Assembly (NCBI GenBank): GCA_910585905.1
Contig: CAJUID010000012.1
Coordinates: 5,106-69,105 of the forward strand
Direction: 5' to 3'
Length of the DNA: 64,000 bases
Source of the DNA: an uncultured Lachnospiraceae bacterium
Lineage (GTDB): Bacteria; Bacillota; Clostridia; Lachnospirales; Lachnospiraceae
Shown: positions 1-10,500 of the stretch, piece after piece
How the letters are laid out: the number at the start of each line of letters is the position of its first letter
Numbering within the stretch: the first letter of the stretch is position 1
Translations under genes and position numbers: made by a program
The notes under the pieces: generated by a model
What the model was told of the DNA's origin: nothing
The model's input: only the letters and a program-made list of their open reading frames with translations
Databases searched by the model: none

Positions 1-1
1 C

Positions 2-1030
2 ATTTTTGTAACGGTCAATGGAGAGCGCATCAAATTGTATGATAACAATAAGCTCACAATTATGGATGCTGCGATGCAGATTGGCTTTCCGAATGAGGAA
101 TTGTTTCCACAGCGCGGCGATGCAATTACCTATTATGTCAATGGGGAAAAGCGCATGGTTCGCGGTGAGCCGGGCGAGGCTGCGGTGATTCATATAAATG
201 GCAAGGTGACAGGAATTAACACATCCATTGAATCTAATGATAAAATTGAAATAAGCGCATCTACAAAGGGTGCTGCTGCGGAGCTTGCAATTGGCAAGCT
301 GCCAGAGTTTAAATCCACACTTAACTTTTATTTTAATGGAAGAAAAATTACCTGCTCGCGTTTAGTATCAGTAAACGGCGAGTTGGTTTCTGAGTTTTAT
401 AGTGTAAAGGATGAGGATAAGATTGAGATACTGGATTATTATACATTAAAGCAGGTTCTGGAATTTATGGATATTATACAGTACACAAATCTATCGGTGA
501 ATAATATGCCTGCGGATATGAATACGAAGGTGTATGATAATTTTACAATCCTATGCGATATGGAGGAACAGATTCCAACAACATATGTTGCAGAACGATT
601 TGTCTCAGAGGAGATTGTGCTGCCGGATGAGGAGGAAGATGGTATAACGCCAGAGGAAGAGGAAAATACGGAAGAGAGAGGTCAAGAACATAAGCCTGAG
701 CCACAGCAGCAGGCAGAAGAGTCCGTCTATGCAGATACAGCGGCACCACAGGAAAATGATAGGAAACTGGAATCAAAACCAGTAGCAAAGGCATCAAGCC
801 AGGAGGTGTATACTGGGGGGTCTAGGGAAATTTCCGTGGTGGTAAATGGAGAAGCGGTGGTTCTTAGGAATAAGGCAAATTATATTTTAGTGGATGTGTT
901 AGATTTTTATCCGATCGATACATCTGTGGCGCATGGGGATCATCTGGAGCTTGCTGTCAATGGAGTAGCATGCGATTTCACGCATCCGGTAGAGCCAGGA
1001 GACCAGGTTCGGCTGGAATGGGTTGACTAA
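2..1030 (+). CDS. 3' part of a large beta-grasp-repeat protein, possibly the Lachnospiraceae FtsA-domain protein
   Basis: The reading frame is open from the first bases, so the gene starts upstream of the window. About 342 residues are visible. They contain several short modules built around a V-N-G turn (near the first visible residues, about residue 60, about 130, and two at the C-terminus), each ending in a D-K-I-E-I or D-Q-V-R-L type strand. This is the pattern of small beta-grasp (ThiS/SLBB-like) domains. An acidic, Gln/Glu-rich linker lies at roughly 205-260. From memory of gene order, a long FtsA/actin-fold protein with VNG repeats precedes the walJ-like hydrolase in related genomes. 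The actin-fold part would lie outside this window, so the name is inference. The stop is 30 bases before the next gene. Confidence 0.45.
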   Translation: MFVTVNGERIKLYDNNKLTIMDAAMQIGFPNEELFPQRGDAITYYVNGEKRMVRGEPGEAAVIHINGKVTGINTSIESNDKIEISASTKGAAAELAIGKLPEFKSTLNFYFNGRKITCSRLVSVNGELVSEFYSVKDEDKIEILDYYTLKQVLEFMDIIQYTNLSVNNMPADMNTKVYDNFTILCDMEEQIPTTYVAERFVSEEIVLPDEEEDGITPEEEENTEERGQEHKPEPQQQAEESVYADTAAPQENDRKLESKPVAKASSQEVYTGGSREISVVVNGEAVVLRNKANYILVDVLDFYPIDTSVAHGDHLELAVNGVACDFTHPVEPGDQVRLEWVD

Positions 1031-1060
1031 AAGAAAGGCGTGTGTGCGTAGGAGGAAAGT

Positions 1061-1855
1061 ATGAGAGTTTGCAGTATTGCCAGCGGCAGCAGTGGTAACT
1101 GTATTTATGTTGGAGATGAGAAGAACCATATTTTGATAGATGCGGGAATCAGCAGGAAAAGGATTGTGGAGGGATTGAACCAGATTGGGGTGGCACCGGA
1201 GAAACTGGATGCTATTTTTGTCACCCATGAACATAGCGACCATATTCAGGGAATTGGCATGATGGTAAAAATGTTTGGCACTCCTGTTTTTGCAACAGGG
1301 GGAACATTGGACGGCATATGCCTAAAAGATACAAAAGGAATGATCAGTAAAGAGAAGCTATATCAGGTATATTCCGATGAATCCGTTTGGATAGGGAACC
1401 TGAAAGTGACTCCGTTCCGTATGTCGCATGATGCTGCTGAGCCCGTGTGTTACAGTGTGGAGAGTGCAGGGCAGAAGGTTGGCATGGCAACAGATTTGGG
1501 CATGTTTGATGAATATATTGTGGAACATCTCGCAGGTAGTGATATCCTTCTTTTGGAGGCAAACCACGATATTAGTATGTTGGAGGCGGGGAAATATCCG
1601 TATCATTTAAAATGCCGTATTTTAAGCAGCAGAGGACATTTGTCAAATGAGGCTTCCGGCAGGTTATTGTGCCGTTTGTCAGGAAACAGGCTGCGCTATG
1701 CGTTTTTGGCACATCTGTCAAAAGAAAACAATTATCCGCAATTGGCATATGAGGCGGTAAAATGCCAGATTTGGGAGGAAATGGGAATCAATAAACTCCC
1801 TTTTGAACTGATGGTAGCAGAGCGGGACAAGCCGTCACAGATGGTAGTCCTTTGA
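1061..1855 (+). CDS. walJ: MBL-fold metallo-hydrolase, WalJ/YycJ family
   Basis: Predicted metal-dependent hydrolase of the metallo-beta-lactamase fold. The metal-binding motif THEHSDH is at residues 55-61. Further ligands fit the LLLEANHD segment near 166 and the GHLSNE segment near 193. The N-terminal CSIASGSSGNC segment and the length of 264 residues are typical of YycJ/WalJ. In Bacillus and Streptococcus these proteins accompany the WalRK cell-wall two-component system and are linked to coordinating division with chromosome replication. No walRK is visible here. The ATG has a good AGGAGG site 7 bases upstream. The gene probably belongs to one transcription unit with the upstream gene. The family is clear, but the exact substrate is unknown. 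Confidence 0.85.
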   Translation: MRVCSIASGSSGNCIYVGDEKNHILIDAGISRKRIVEGLNQIGVAPEKLDAIFVTHEHSDHIQGIGMMVKMFGTPVFATGGTLDGICLKDTKGMISKEKLYQVYSDESVWIGNLKVTPFRMSHDAAEPVCYSVESAGQKVGMATDLGMFDEYIVEHLAGSDILLLEANHDISMLEAGKYPYHLKCRILSSRGHLSNEASGRLLCRLSGNRLRYAFLAHLSKENNYPQLAYEAVKCQIWEEMGINKLPFELMVAERDKPSQMVVL

Positions 1856-1891
1856 TATAAACTGTGTCTGGCACACAAGGTGCGGTTTTTA

Positions 1892-1921
1892 TACCAAAAT
1901 AATTTGTTCCATTATTTGGTA
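1892..1921. other. inverted repeat between walJ and the ACT gene
   Basis: TACCAAAATAAT and ATTATTTGGTA form an 11-bp stem with one bulged A and a 7-base loop. No T-tract follows, so it is not a typical terminator. It lies 40 bases upstream of the ACT-domain start and could be an RNA processing or regulatory hairpin. Confidence 0.4.
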
Positions 1922-1960
1922 CCCTTGAATAAAAAAGTGTGCAGAAATGAGGATTTGATC

Positions 1961-2233
1961 ATGAAAAAGACAGTTATTACCGTAGTAGGAAGAGATAGTG
2001 TGGGGATTATTGCAAAAACATGTACGTATCTGGCAGATAATCAGATTAATATTCTGGATATTTCTCAGACAATTGTTGATGGTTTTTTCAATATGATGAT
2101 GATTGTAGATATCGCTGCCTGCGGGAAAGAATTTGGTGTGATGGCAGATGAGTTGGAAAAGCTGGGTGAAGAGATGGGCTGTATTGTAAAGGCACAGAGA
2201 GAGGACATTTTTGATAAGATGCATAGAATCTAA
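1961..2233 (+). CDS. ACT domain-containing protein (UPF0237 family)
   Basis: A 90-residue protein made of one ACT domain. The start TVITVVGRDSVGIIAKTC and the following N-I-L-D-I-S-Q segment match the ligand-sensing ACT fold of the UPF0237/GcvR-like family. The frame is open further upstream, but ATG 1961 is chosen because it has a Shine-Dalgarno-like ATGAGGA and gives the usual family length. It is followed after 20 bases by the PFL-family gene, and the two genes are neighbours in many Firmicutes and Archaea. A regulatory role, perhaps amino-acid sensing for the downstream protein, is inferred from this pairing. No ligand can be assigned. Confidence 0.85.
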   Translation: MKKTVITVVGRDSVGIIAKTCTYLADNQINILDISQTIVDGFFNMMMIVDIAACGKEFGVMADELEKLGEEMGCIVKAQREDIFDKMHRI

Positions 2234-2253
2234 TAGAAGGGAAACGATAGGAT

Positions 2254-3618
2254 ATGATTAATATATATGAGGTTTTGGAAACCAATGAGATGATTGAAAA
2301 GGAAAATCTGGATGTCCGTACAATCACATTGGGAATTAGCCTTTTAAACTGCATTGATACGGATGTGGACCGGCTCTGTGAAAAGATATACGGGCGGATT
2401 ACTTCGGTAGCAAAAGATTTGGTTTCCACGGGAAAAGATATTGAAAAGGAATATGGAATTCCAATTGTAAATAAAAGGATTTCTGTCACCCCGATTGCCC
2501 TTGTTGGCGGTTCTGCCTGCAAAACGCCAGAGGATTATGTAAAGGTTGCCCATGCTCTTGATAGGGCAGCAAAGGACACAGGGGTGAATTTTATCGGTGG
2601 TTATAGTGCATTGGTATCAAAGGGAATGACAAAAAGTGATGAGCTTTTGATCCAGTCAATTCCGCAGGCACTGGCTGAGACCGATTTTGTCTGCAGTTCA
2701 GTAAACCTTGGCTCTACAAAGACGGGGCTGAATATGGATGCGGTTAAGATAATGGGGGAAGTTATTTTAGAGACGGCCAGGAAAACACAAGAAAAGGATA
2801 GTATTGGCTGTGCCAAGCTAGTTGTTTTTTGTAATGCGCCAGATGACAACCCTTTTATGGCGGGTGCTTTCCACGGTGTGACAGAGGCAGATGAGATTAT
2901 TAATGTTGGCGTTAGTGGGCCGGGGGTTATGCGAAAAGCATTGGAATCGGTTCGCGGGGCTGATTTCGGGACACTTTGTGAGAAGGTAAAAAAGACTGCT
3001 TTTAAGATAACCCGTGTCGGCCAGTTGGTAGCCAAAGAGGCTTCCCAGAGACTTGGCATTCCATTTGGAATTATTGATCTGTCTCTGGCACCAACTCCAG
3101 CAGTTGGAGATAGTATTGCGGATATTTTTGAGGAAATGGGTTTACAGCGCGCTGGTGCGCCAGGGACAACCGCAGCGCTTGCCCTGCTCAATGATCAGGT
3201 GAAAAAGGGCGGTGTTATGGCTTCATCGTATGTAGGTGGGCTGAGTGGTGCATTTATTCCGGTTAGTGAGGATCAGGGAATGATCCATGCAGTAACAGAA
3301 GGGGCGTTGACATTGGAAAAACTGGAGGCAATGACTTGTGTCTGCTCTGTTGGGCTTGATATGATTGCTATTCCAGGGAATACAAAACCGTCTTCGATTT
3401 CGGGGATTATTGCGGATGAGATGGCAATCGGCATGGTAAATCAGAAAACAACAGCGGTGCGCCTCATTCCGGTTATAGGAAAAGAGGTGGGTGAGACAGC
3501 AGAGTTTGGAGGGCTGCTTGGCTATGCGCCGGTGATGCCAGTCAACCAGTTTGACTGCAGTAGTTTTATCAATCGAGGTGGAAGAATACCAGCGCCAATT
3601 CACAGTTTTAAAAATTAA
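2254..3618 (+). CDS. PFL family protein (DUF711, UPF0210)
   Basis: A 454-residue cytosolic protein of the conserved but functionally unassigned DUF711/UPF0210 family, related in fold to pyruvate formate-lyase-like proteins. Recognisable segments include NKRISVTPIALVGG near residue 70, SSVNLGSTKTGLNMDAV near 150 and the Gly-rich C-terminal GGLLGYAPVMPVN region. Length is normal for the family. It is very probably co-transcribed with the ACT protein upstream (20-base gap). The conserved glycyl-radical loop of true formate lyases is not apparent, so formate-lyase activity should not be assumed. Confidence 0.85.
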   Translation: MINIYEVLETNEMIEKENLDVRTITLGISLLNCIDTDVDRLCEKIYGRITSVAKDLVSTGKDIEKEYGIPIVNKRISVTPIALVGGSACKTPEDYVKVAHALDRAAKDTGVNFIGGYSALVSKGMTKSDELLIQSIPQALAETDFVCSSVNLGSTKTGLNMDAVKIMGEVILETARKTQEKDSIGCAKLVVFCNAPDDNPFMAGAFHGVTEADEIINVGVSGPGVMRKALESVRGADFGTLCEKVKKTAFKITRVGQLVAKEASQRLGIPFGIIDLSLAPTPAVGDSIADIFEEMGLQRAGAPGTTAALALLNDQVKKGGVMASSYVGGLSGAFIPVSEDQGMIHAVTEGALTLEKLEAMTCVCSVGLDMIAIPGNTKPSSISGIIADEMAIGMVNQKTTAVRLIPVIGKEVGETAEFGGLLGYAPVMPVNQFDCSSFINRGGRIPAPIHSFKN

Positions 3619-3644
3619 ATAATAGAGTAAAGAGGATAAGGCTT

Positions 3645-4742
3645 ATGGGACAGGAGAAGGATACAAAGCGCAGGATTCCATTGTGGGGAAAAATCTGTAT
3701 TGGGGTTGTGGTGGTAATTCTGTTGACAGGCTGCACGGCATATGCAGCGATTAATTACTATTATAATCAGATGAATATTGAGTCGGATGATATGGTGGTT
3801 GATAGACAAGAAGAGATTTTTGATGAAGATGAAAATCCTGGCAATCTGAAGGAAGTAGACCCAGAGTCGATTCAACTAGATAGTGCATCAAAAGCTGAGA
3901 AGAGTTCTTCTGTAATCAATATACTGGTCTGTGGAGAGGAAGCAATCAATGATAATCGTGGACGAACAGACAGTATTATGATAGTAACAATCAACCAGAA
4001 GGATAACAGGCTTGCGATTACATCAATTATGCGTGACACTTATGTCAGGATTCCAGGTTTTAGCGATAACAAGATTAATGCAGCTTATCACAATGGCGGT
4101 ATGAAGACGCTGGTTGCCACGGTTAAAGAGAATTTTGGGATTGAGGTGGATGGCTATGTCCTGGTAAATTTTGATTCGTTCCAGCAGATTATTGATGCGA
4201 TTGGGGGAATTGATATTGAATTATCGGAAGAAGAAGTAAGGTATTTAAATAGCACAAATTATATTTCAAACCAGGCGTACCATAATCTGACAGTTGGTGT
4301 AAATCATATGAATGGAAACCAGGCGCTTGGTTATGCGAGAGTCCGTTATGTCAATAAGGATGGCAATGTCGGTGATTTTGCAAGAACGCTAAGGCATCGC
4401 ACTGTAATGTCAGCAATCTATGATAAGATGATGAAAAAGTCAACATTGGAGCTTGTCGCAATGATTCCTAAAATTCTGCCAATGCTGACGACGAATATTA
4501 AGAAGGCAGATATAGTAAGCTATTTGACTGCAGGCGTACAAGTGCGTGACAAAAATCCAAAATTAAAGACGCTAAACGTCCCGGTAGAAGGGTGCTATAA
4601 AATAACCCGTGTCGGAAGAATGTCCGTAGTGCTTGCCAGTCCTCTGGACGAAAATGTAAAGCAGATGCATAAATTTATCTACGGAAGCGCACTTAAAGAT
4701 AAGAAAGAAGAAGGAAGCGCGCATATTACAGTGGGACAGTAG
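3645..4742 (+). CDS. LytR-CpsA-Psr (LCP) family cell-wall glycopolymer ligase
   Basis: LCP enzymes transfer lipid-linked teichoic acid or capsule polymers onto peptidoglycan outside the membrane. The 365-residue protein has a short basic N-terminus, one membrane anchor at about 13-35, an acidic spacer, then an LCP domain. The conserved GRTDSIMIVTIN and MRDTYVRIPG segments carry the Asp and Arg residues that bind the pyrophosphate. The later GYARVRYVNKDG...D..R..RH segment is also typical. The start is ATG 3645 after a weak AGAGGATAAGG site, 26 bases past the PFL gene. Substrate identity cannot be read from the sequence. Confidence 0.9.
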   Translation: MGQEKDTKRRIPLWGKICIGVVVVILLTGCTAYAAINYYYNQMNIESDDMVVDRQEEIFDEDENPGNLKEVDPESIQLDSASKAEKSSSVINILVCGEEAINDNRGRTDSIMIVTINQKDNRLAITSIMRDTYVRIPGFSDNKINAAYHNGGMKTLVATVKENFGIEVDGYVLVNFDSFQQIIDAIGGIDIELSEEEVRYLNSTNYISNQAYHNLTVGVNHMNGNQALGYARVRYVNKDGNVGDFARTLRHRTVMSAIYDKMMKKSTLELVAMIPKILPMLTTNIKKADIVSYLTAGVQVRDKNPKLKTLNVPVEGCYKITRVGRMSVVLASPLDENVKQMHKFIYGSALKDKKEEGSAHITVGQ

Positions 4743-4864
4743 AGGGTGGCTGCAAAAGAACCAAAGGACTTTTTAGAAAACCTTAAGGTAAACTGATAAC
4801 AGAATATGGTATACTGACTCATTAAATAGCGATAAAAGATAGCTCACGAAATGGAGGGGCAAAG

Positions 4865-6145
4865 ATGAAAGATATTAAAAAACCAGAATTTATGAAAGCG
4901 GCGCTGACGGCGCGAAGCCATCCCGCGGTGTTAGAGATGCTGATTGCCTTGCTGATCTTCTTTGTGGGAAGTATTCTTATGGGGGTATTACAGACACCAT
5001 TCTTAACGGTATATCTGCTGAAAGATCAGGAATATATGAGCATGATATTTAGCAATTCCCTGGATTTTAATAAAATAATGAATATGATGTTGGCTATGCC
5101 AGATTGGGTGATGATTGCCAACTTGTTTACAGAAATAGCTTTTATTATAATCGTTATCCTCTACTGCAGGCTGCTTGAAAAGAGGAAGCTTGTAACAATG
5201 GGCTTTCGGAAAAAAGGAATGGCTGTAGAGTATTTAAGAGGGATTGCATTAGGCGCTGCGGCATTTGGTATGGCTTATGGGATTTGTGTCCTTACGGGCA
5301 GTACCGTGTTTCATATAGTATCCTCAAAAGGCACAACTTGGCTGTATATTTTGGGGTTCTTTTTTGGATATCTCGTGCAGGGCATGGCAGAGGAGGTGAT
5401 CTGCAGGGGATATTTGCTGGTGTCTCTTAGCAGGCGGTATAGTGTCACTGCATCTGTAATATTAAGCGCGGTGTTCTTTGCGATGTTACATGGGTTAAAT
5501 GCAGGAGTTGGTTTTCTGGCATTTCTCAATCTAGCACTGTTTGGCATTTTTATGGGGCTGCTTTTTGTGCGGTATGAAAATATCTGGGTAGTGGGGGCAG
5601 TTCACAGCATATGGAATTTTGTGCAGGGAAACATATTTGGAATTTCAGTTAGCGGCAACAAGATTCAGCCGTCTCTCTTTACATCGGATATGGTAAAAGG
5701 AAGGGAATTTATTCATGGAGGCATGTTTGGGGCGGAAGGTGGCCTGGCAGTTACCATAGTGCTGCTTTTTGCAACTGCCTTGCTTATCTGGAATATGTCA
5801 AAAGAAGGATATTTTATTCCTGCAAAGCCAGTGATAAACCCATATGACAATGTGCTGTATGGCAGCTTGATAAACCAGAATATGGATCAGAACCAAAATA
5901 ACTATACGGGGCAGGACGGAATTCATAACCAGAACAATAATACTGGGTCAAATATAGGACAGAATGGAAATGTTTTTGGCGAAAATCCCAATACATTTGG
6001 CAGCCAAAATTCTCCTGAGCAGCCAGCTTTTTCAAAGGCATACGAAAATATGGGGGTCAATCCCGAGGAAACTCCTTGGCATCCGAAAGAGGAACAGGAG
6101 GAAAAGAGTATGACAGCGTTTGACCAAAATTATTTTAAAGATTAA
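4865..6145 (+). CDS. CPBP family intramembrane metalloprotease with Asn/Gln-rich tail
   Basis: A 426-residue multi-pass membrane protein of the CPBP (CAAX protease/bacteriocin-processing, Abi) family. The catalytic motif EEVICRGY carries Glu176, Glu177 and Arg181. His209 (FAMLHG) and the H-x-x-x-N of HSIWNF (about 247-251) complete the usual active-site set. Membrane segments fill about residues 25-310. The C-terminal 110 residues form a cytosolic low-complexity tail rich in Asn, Gln and Gly, which is unusual for the family. The start has a GGAGGGG site. The 3' end overlaps the convergent glycosyltransferase stop by 11 bases, so the two transcripts run into each other. The substrate is unknown. 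Confidence 0.85.
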   Translation: MKDIKKPEFMKAALTARSHPAVLEMLIALLIFFVGSILMGVLQTPFLTVYLLKDQEYMSMIFSNSLDFNKIMNMMLAMPDWVMIANLFTEIAFIIIVILYCRLLEKRKLVTMGFRKKGMAVEYLRGIALGAAAFGMAYGICVLTGSTVFHIVSSKGTTWLYILGFFFGYLVQGMAEEVICRGYLLVSLSRRYSVTASVILSAVFFAMLHGLNAGVGFLAFLNLALFGIFMGLLFVRYENIWVVGAVHSIWNFVQGNIFGISVSGNKIQPSLFTSDMVKGREFIHGGMFGAEGGLAVTIVLLFATALLIWNMSKEGYFIPAKPVINPYDNVLYGSLINQNMDQNQNNYTGQDGIHNQNNNTGSNIGQNGNVFGENPNTFGSQNSPEQPAFSKAYENMGVNPEETPWHPKEEQEEKSMTAFDQNYFKD

Positions 6146-7292
6146 ATATAGTGTGCAGTATCTCCGTCAAGCGGTTTTTGTACTGGTGGAGCTGCTGCAC
6201 TTTCTTTTGTCCGTTTCGGGCAATCTGAATTCGTTCCTCAGGGTGTGTTAAATAGTATTCTGTTTTATTTATTAAGTCTTTGATTCCGTCAAAAACAACG
6301 AGTTCTTTTCCGTTCTCAAATTGCTTACAGACCTCTTGGCGGTAATCTGTCAGCAGAAAGCCACCGCTTGCCAAGATATCAAAAGTGCGCAGAGGAATCC
6401 CATTTTCTATATTAGGAATCGTGAGGTTTAAGTTGATCTTAGAGTGATGAAAAATATATGGCATCTCTGTGTGGTATTGAGCTGCAGGGTGTATATGTAC
6501 TTTATGTAGCTGTTCACCCTTACTGGTAGTAAAGAGATGGACATCGTGCGTTAATGCAAGCGCGTTTAGAGCTTCTATACGGGCGTCCGCTGCAGACTTG
6601 TAGGATAAGACAGATGTTGCAAAATGCATGCGCAGTTCTTCCAGAGAAGATGTCCCATTACACACTGTTGCATATTGGGACAGGGCGGTTAGGATTTCGT
6701 CATTCAGCATTTCAGATAGCAGATTGCCGCCAGAGACATTTCTCTGTGCTTCCAGGGCAGCATCCATATATCCACAGAGATAGTCTGGGAGATGCCGGCA
6801 CATCTCATCATACCGATTTTTATCATAGAGAGTACCGACAAAGGAAATCTCATAGTCAAAAGATGGCTCCACGGTCAGTTCATAAGTTGCATCAAGCTGT
6901 ATTCCGGCAAGCGGAAGATAATAGGCGTGAGGAACTCCCTTTTGTCTTAGTACCGTGTACTCTTTATAATCGAAGAGAAAGATATAATTTTGAGGAAAAA
7001 AGATGGAGGAGTGCTGAAGGCTTAATAGCGGGGAGTCAAGTGTCCAGGAGGCATAGGGAATCCCAAGATTATTGCAAATGGTTCCAATTACCGCATAGTA
7101 ATTTAGAGAGAAAACTAGGTCGTAGCCAGCACCAGCATGTATCTTATTTAGGAAAGCTTCTTCAAATGCACTGTCTTTTATATGATTTTCAATAGGAAAA
7201 GCAAGGACATCCACAAGATGTCCCTGCTTGGTTAAAGTCATTATAATATCATCATAAGGGTAAATATCCCAGCGGTAAACTAATATTTTCAC
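6135..7292 (-). CDS. glycosyltransferase, DUF3880/CgeB-like family
   Basis: A 385-residue protein with an N-terminal Rossmann-like DUF3880 half (KILVYRWDIYPYDD..., SWTLDSPLLSLQHSS) and a C-terminal GT-B donor-binding half. The latter contains FDILASGGFLLTDYRQE followed by HPEERIQIARNGQKKV, the signature of CgeB-like family 1 transferases. Such enzymes decorate spore coats, flagellin or surface polymers. The start is GTG 7292 with a GGGGGA site 5-6 bases away. It is on the same strand as the activase gene upstream, but a 217-base gap containing a strong hairpin makes co-transcription unlikely. The acceptor is unknown. The gene converges with the CPBP gene. Confidence 0.8.
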   Translation of the reverse strand: MKILVYRWDIYPYDDIIMTLTKQGHLVDVLAFPIENHIKDSAFEEAFLNKIHAGAGYDLVFSLNYYAVIGTICNNLGIPYASWTLDSPLLSLQHSSIFFPQNYIFLFDYKEYTVLRQKGVPHAYYLPLAGIQLDATYELTVEPSFDYEISFVGTLYDKNRYDEMCRHLPDYLCGYMDAALEAQRNVSGGNLLSEMLNDEILTALSQYATVCNGTSSLEELRMHFATSVLSYKSAADARIEALNALALTHDVHLFTTSKGEQLHKVHIHPAAQYHTEMPYIFHHSKINLNLTIPNIENGIPLRTFDILASGGFLLTDYRQEVCKQFENGKELVVFDGIKDLINKTEYYLTHPEERIQIARNGQKKVQQLHQYKNRLTEILHTIFNL

Positions 7293-7429
7293 GAAAATCC
7301 CCCATTCAGTTGTTTACTCTTCACAGCCATTCTACATATCATGCAGAAAACCACCCAGTTATACTGTCCTGCCGCAGCAAAACCAGCAGTTTTTGTTTTG
7401 CTTTTGCTGTTTAGAACAGCCTACACGAA

Positions 7430-7510
7430 AATTCCAGAAAATAGTCATCCTTTCTGTGCAGGACGACAAGTTTGGCTATTTTCTGAAATTAGTCGCGAAT
7501 AATAATGTTT
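7430..7510 (+). repeat. dispersed hairpin repeat, copy a (CTGAAATTA family)
   Basis: Left arm AATTcCAGAAAATAG (7430-7444) pairs with CTATTTTCTGaAATT (7476-7490). An inner stem GTCATCCT/AGGACGAC is also possible. The right arm continues into AGTCGCGAATAATAATG, which recurs in altered form at 20145, 55047 and 55093. On the minus strand this hairpin directly follows the activase stop and may terminate that gene. The rest of the 7293-7429 gap shows no gene. Confidence 0.6.
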
Positions 7511-10500
7511 TAGTCCATATTTTTAACCGCGGTGGAAAGCATCAGTTTAATTCTGTTTAACTGATTGACTTCACTTGCACCTGGATCATAGTCTACTGCT
7601 ACAATATTGGTATTAGAATATTGATGGCGGAGTTCCTTAATCACTCCTTTGCCTACGACATGGTTTGGCAGGCAGCCAAATGGCTGGGCACAGACAATAT
7701 TTGATACGCCAGAGCGAATTAATTCAATCATCTCTCCAGTCAGGAACCAGCCTTCCCCAGTCTGGTTGCCGCAGGATACGATAGGGGAAGCATATTCCGC
7801 CAATGTTCGGATAGGCACTGGGGGTTCAAAGCGGCTGCTTGCTTTTAAAGCATCCTTTGCAGCTTTCCGGTAGTATTCCAGACAGTTGATCAGGAAGTTA
7901 TTAATGCCTGCACTTGACTTCTTTTTTCCAAGGTATTCCGCCTGGAAATTTGCATTGTACAGTGAGTACATAAAGAAATCAAGCAGATCAGGACAGACAG
8001 CCTCGGCGCCTTCCTCTTCCAAAAGGTCAACCAGAAAGTTATTGGCAAGCGGAAGGAATTTCACAAGAATCTCGCCGACAATGCCGACGCGCGGTTTTTT
8101 AATATCCTTTAATGGCAATTCGTCAAAATCTTTAATGATACCTTGTATATTTTTCTTAAATTCTGCTTTTTTTCCATTTTGCACAGATTTTATGGCAGTG
8201 GAGAGCCATTTTTGATGCAGAGCATTGGCAGAGCCAGGTACTGCCTCATATGGCCTGGTTTTATACAGTACCCGCATAAACACATCGCCATAAACAAGCG
8301 CCTGCATTGCCCGGTTAATCATTTTTAGATTAATATCCAAGCCAGGATTTTTTTCTATGCCTGCGCTCATGGAGATAACAGGAATCTGCGACATACCAGC
8401 TTTTTCCAGTGCACGCCGGATAAAGCCAATATAGTTTGTGGCGCGGCATCCGCCGCCTGTCTGAGTGATAATAAGTGCCACTTTGTCAAGGTCATACCTG
8501 CCAGACAGTAGCGCCTGCATAAACTGGCCAACAACGAGAAGCGATGGGTAGCAGGCATCATTATTTACATATTTCAGTCCATAGTCCACACAATCTGGTG
8601 TGCTTGGGAGAACTTCAAAATGATATCCGCACGAGGAAAGTGCAGGCCCTAACAGGTCAAAATGGATTGGTGACATCTGGGGTGCCAGAATTGTATAATC
8701 CTTCCGCATGTTTTCTGAAAAAACAGCGCGGTGATGTGCTGTGTCGCTCCTTGTCGGAAGAATTTTTTTGCGTTCCCTGTCACGCACAGCGGCAAGAAGA
8801 GAGCGGATTCGGATACGTGCGGCACCCAGGTTGTTTACTTCATCAATCTTTAAAACCGTGTAGATTTTATTTTGTTTTGTCAGGATATCGCTTACCTGGT
8901 CCGTAGTAACTGCATCCAGGCCGCATCCAAAGGAATTAAGCTGTACCAATTCAAGGTCATTTCTGGTGCTGACATATGAGGCGGCACGGTAGAGTCTTGA
9001 GTGGTACATCCATTGATCCATAACAATAGTAGGACGGTCTACAGTTCCCAGCTCTGATATGCTGTCTTCTGTCAGCACAGCAACTCCAAACGAAGTTATC
9101 ATCTCAGGAATACCGTGGTTAATCTCTGGGTCTATATGGTATGGCCTGCCGGAGAGCACAATGCCAGGGCACTTGTTTTGCTCCATGTAGCGAAGCACTT
9201 CCCGCCCTTTTTCTGTAATATCATCACGCACCGCCTGCATTTCCTTCCAGCCAGCGGCGGCAGCAGATTTGATTTCCGAAACAGGAATCTTATTTTCCTT
9301 GGAAAAGTATTCACAAAGCCGTTTTGTCAAAATCTTTTCATTTTCAAGTGACAGGAATGGGTTCTGGTATGTAATGGCCTCATCCCTTAATTCTTCCATA
9401 TTGTTTTTAATATTTTCACCGTAGGAAGTGACAATTGGGCAATTGTAATGGTTATTTGCATCTTTTACCTCTGCGCGCTCATATGGGATACAAGGATAAA
9501 AGATATAGCGGATGCCCTGGCGCACCAGCCAGGTAACATGGCCATGCGCAAGTTTTGCGGGATAACACTCTGACTCACTTGGAATTGACTCAATCCCAAG
9601 CTCATAAATCTTGCGGCTGGATTCCGGTGATAGGACAACCCGGTATCCAAGTCTTGTAAAAAATGTGAACCAGAATGGATAATTTTCATACATATTCAAT
9701 ACGCGTGGGATACCTACTATGCCGCGTTTGGCTTCCGTTTCCTCCAGCGGGATATAATGAGAAAACAGCCGTTTGTTTTTATAGTCAAACAAATTAGGGA
9801 TATTTTTTTCATTTTTCTGTTTCCCAATACCTTTTTCACAACGGTTTCCAGAGATAAACTGCCTATTTCCGGTAAAGCGGTTTATTGTTAAAAGGCAGTG
9901 GTTGGTACAGCCCTGGCACCGCGTCATAGATGTCTCAAAACGTAGGTCATTGATTTCCTGAATAGATAGCATGGAGGTCTTCTGCCCAGTATAGTGATCC
10001 CTCGCGATCAGTGCTGCGCCAAATGCGCCCATGATTCCGGCAATGTCCGGCCTAACGGCAGTACATCCAGAAATGCGCTCGAAGCTTCGGAGTACCGCAT
10101 CATTATAGAACGTACCACCTTGTACGACTACCTTTTTCCCTAAGTCTTTTGGGTCAGTCAGTTTGATTACCTTAAGCAGTGCGTTTTTAATAACAGAATA
10201 GGCAAGGCCGGCGGAGATATCTGCCACACTGGCACCCTCTTTCTGTGCCTGTTTTACCTTGGAATTCATAAAAACGGTACAGCGGGAGCCAAGGTCAATC
10301 GGATTTTCAGCATAAAGTGCTACTTTAGCAAAATCTGCTACCTCATAATTCAAGGATTTGGCAAATGTCTCAATAAATGAACCGCATCCAGAAGAGCAAG
10401 CTTCATTAAGCTGTACCTTGTCTACGGAATGGTTTTTGATTTTAATACATTTCATATCTTGTCCGCCGATATCTAGAATACAGTCTACCTCTGGCTCAAA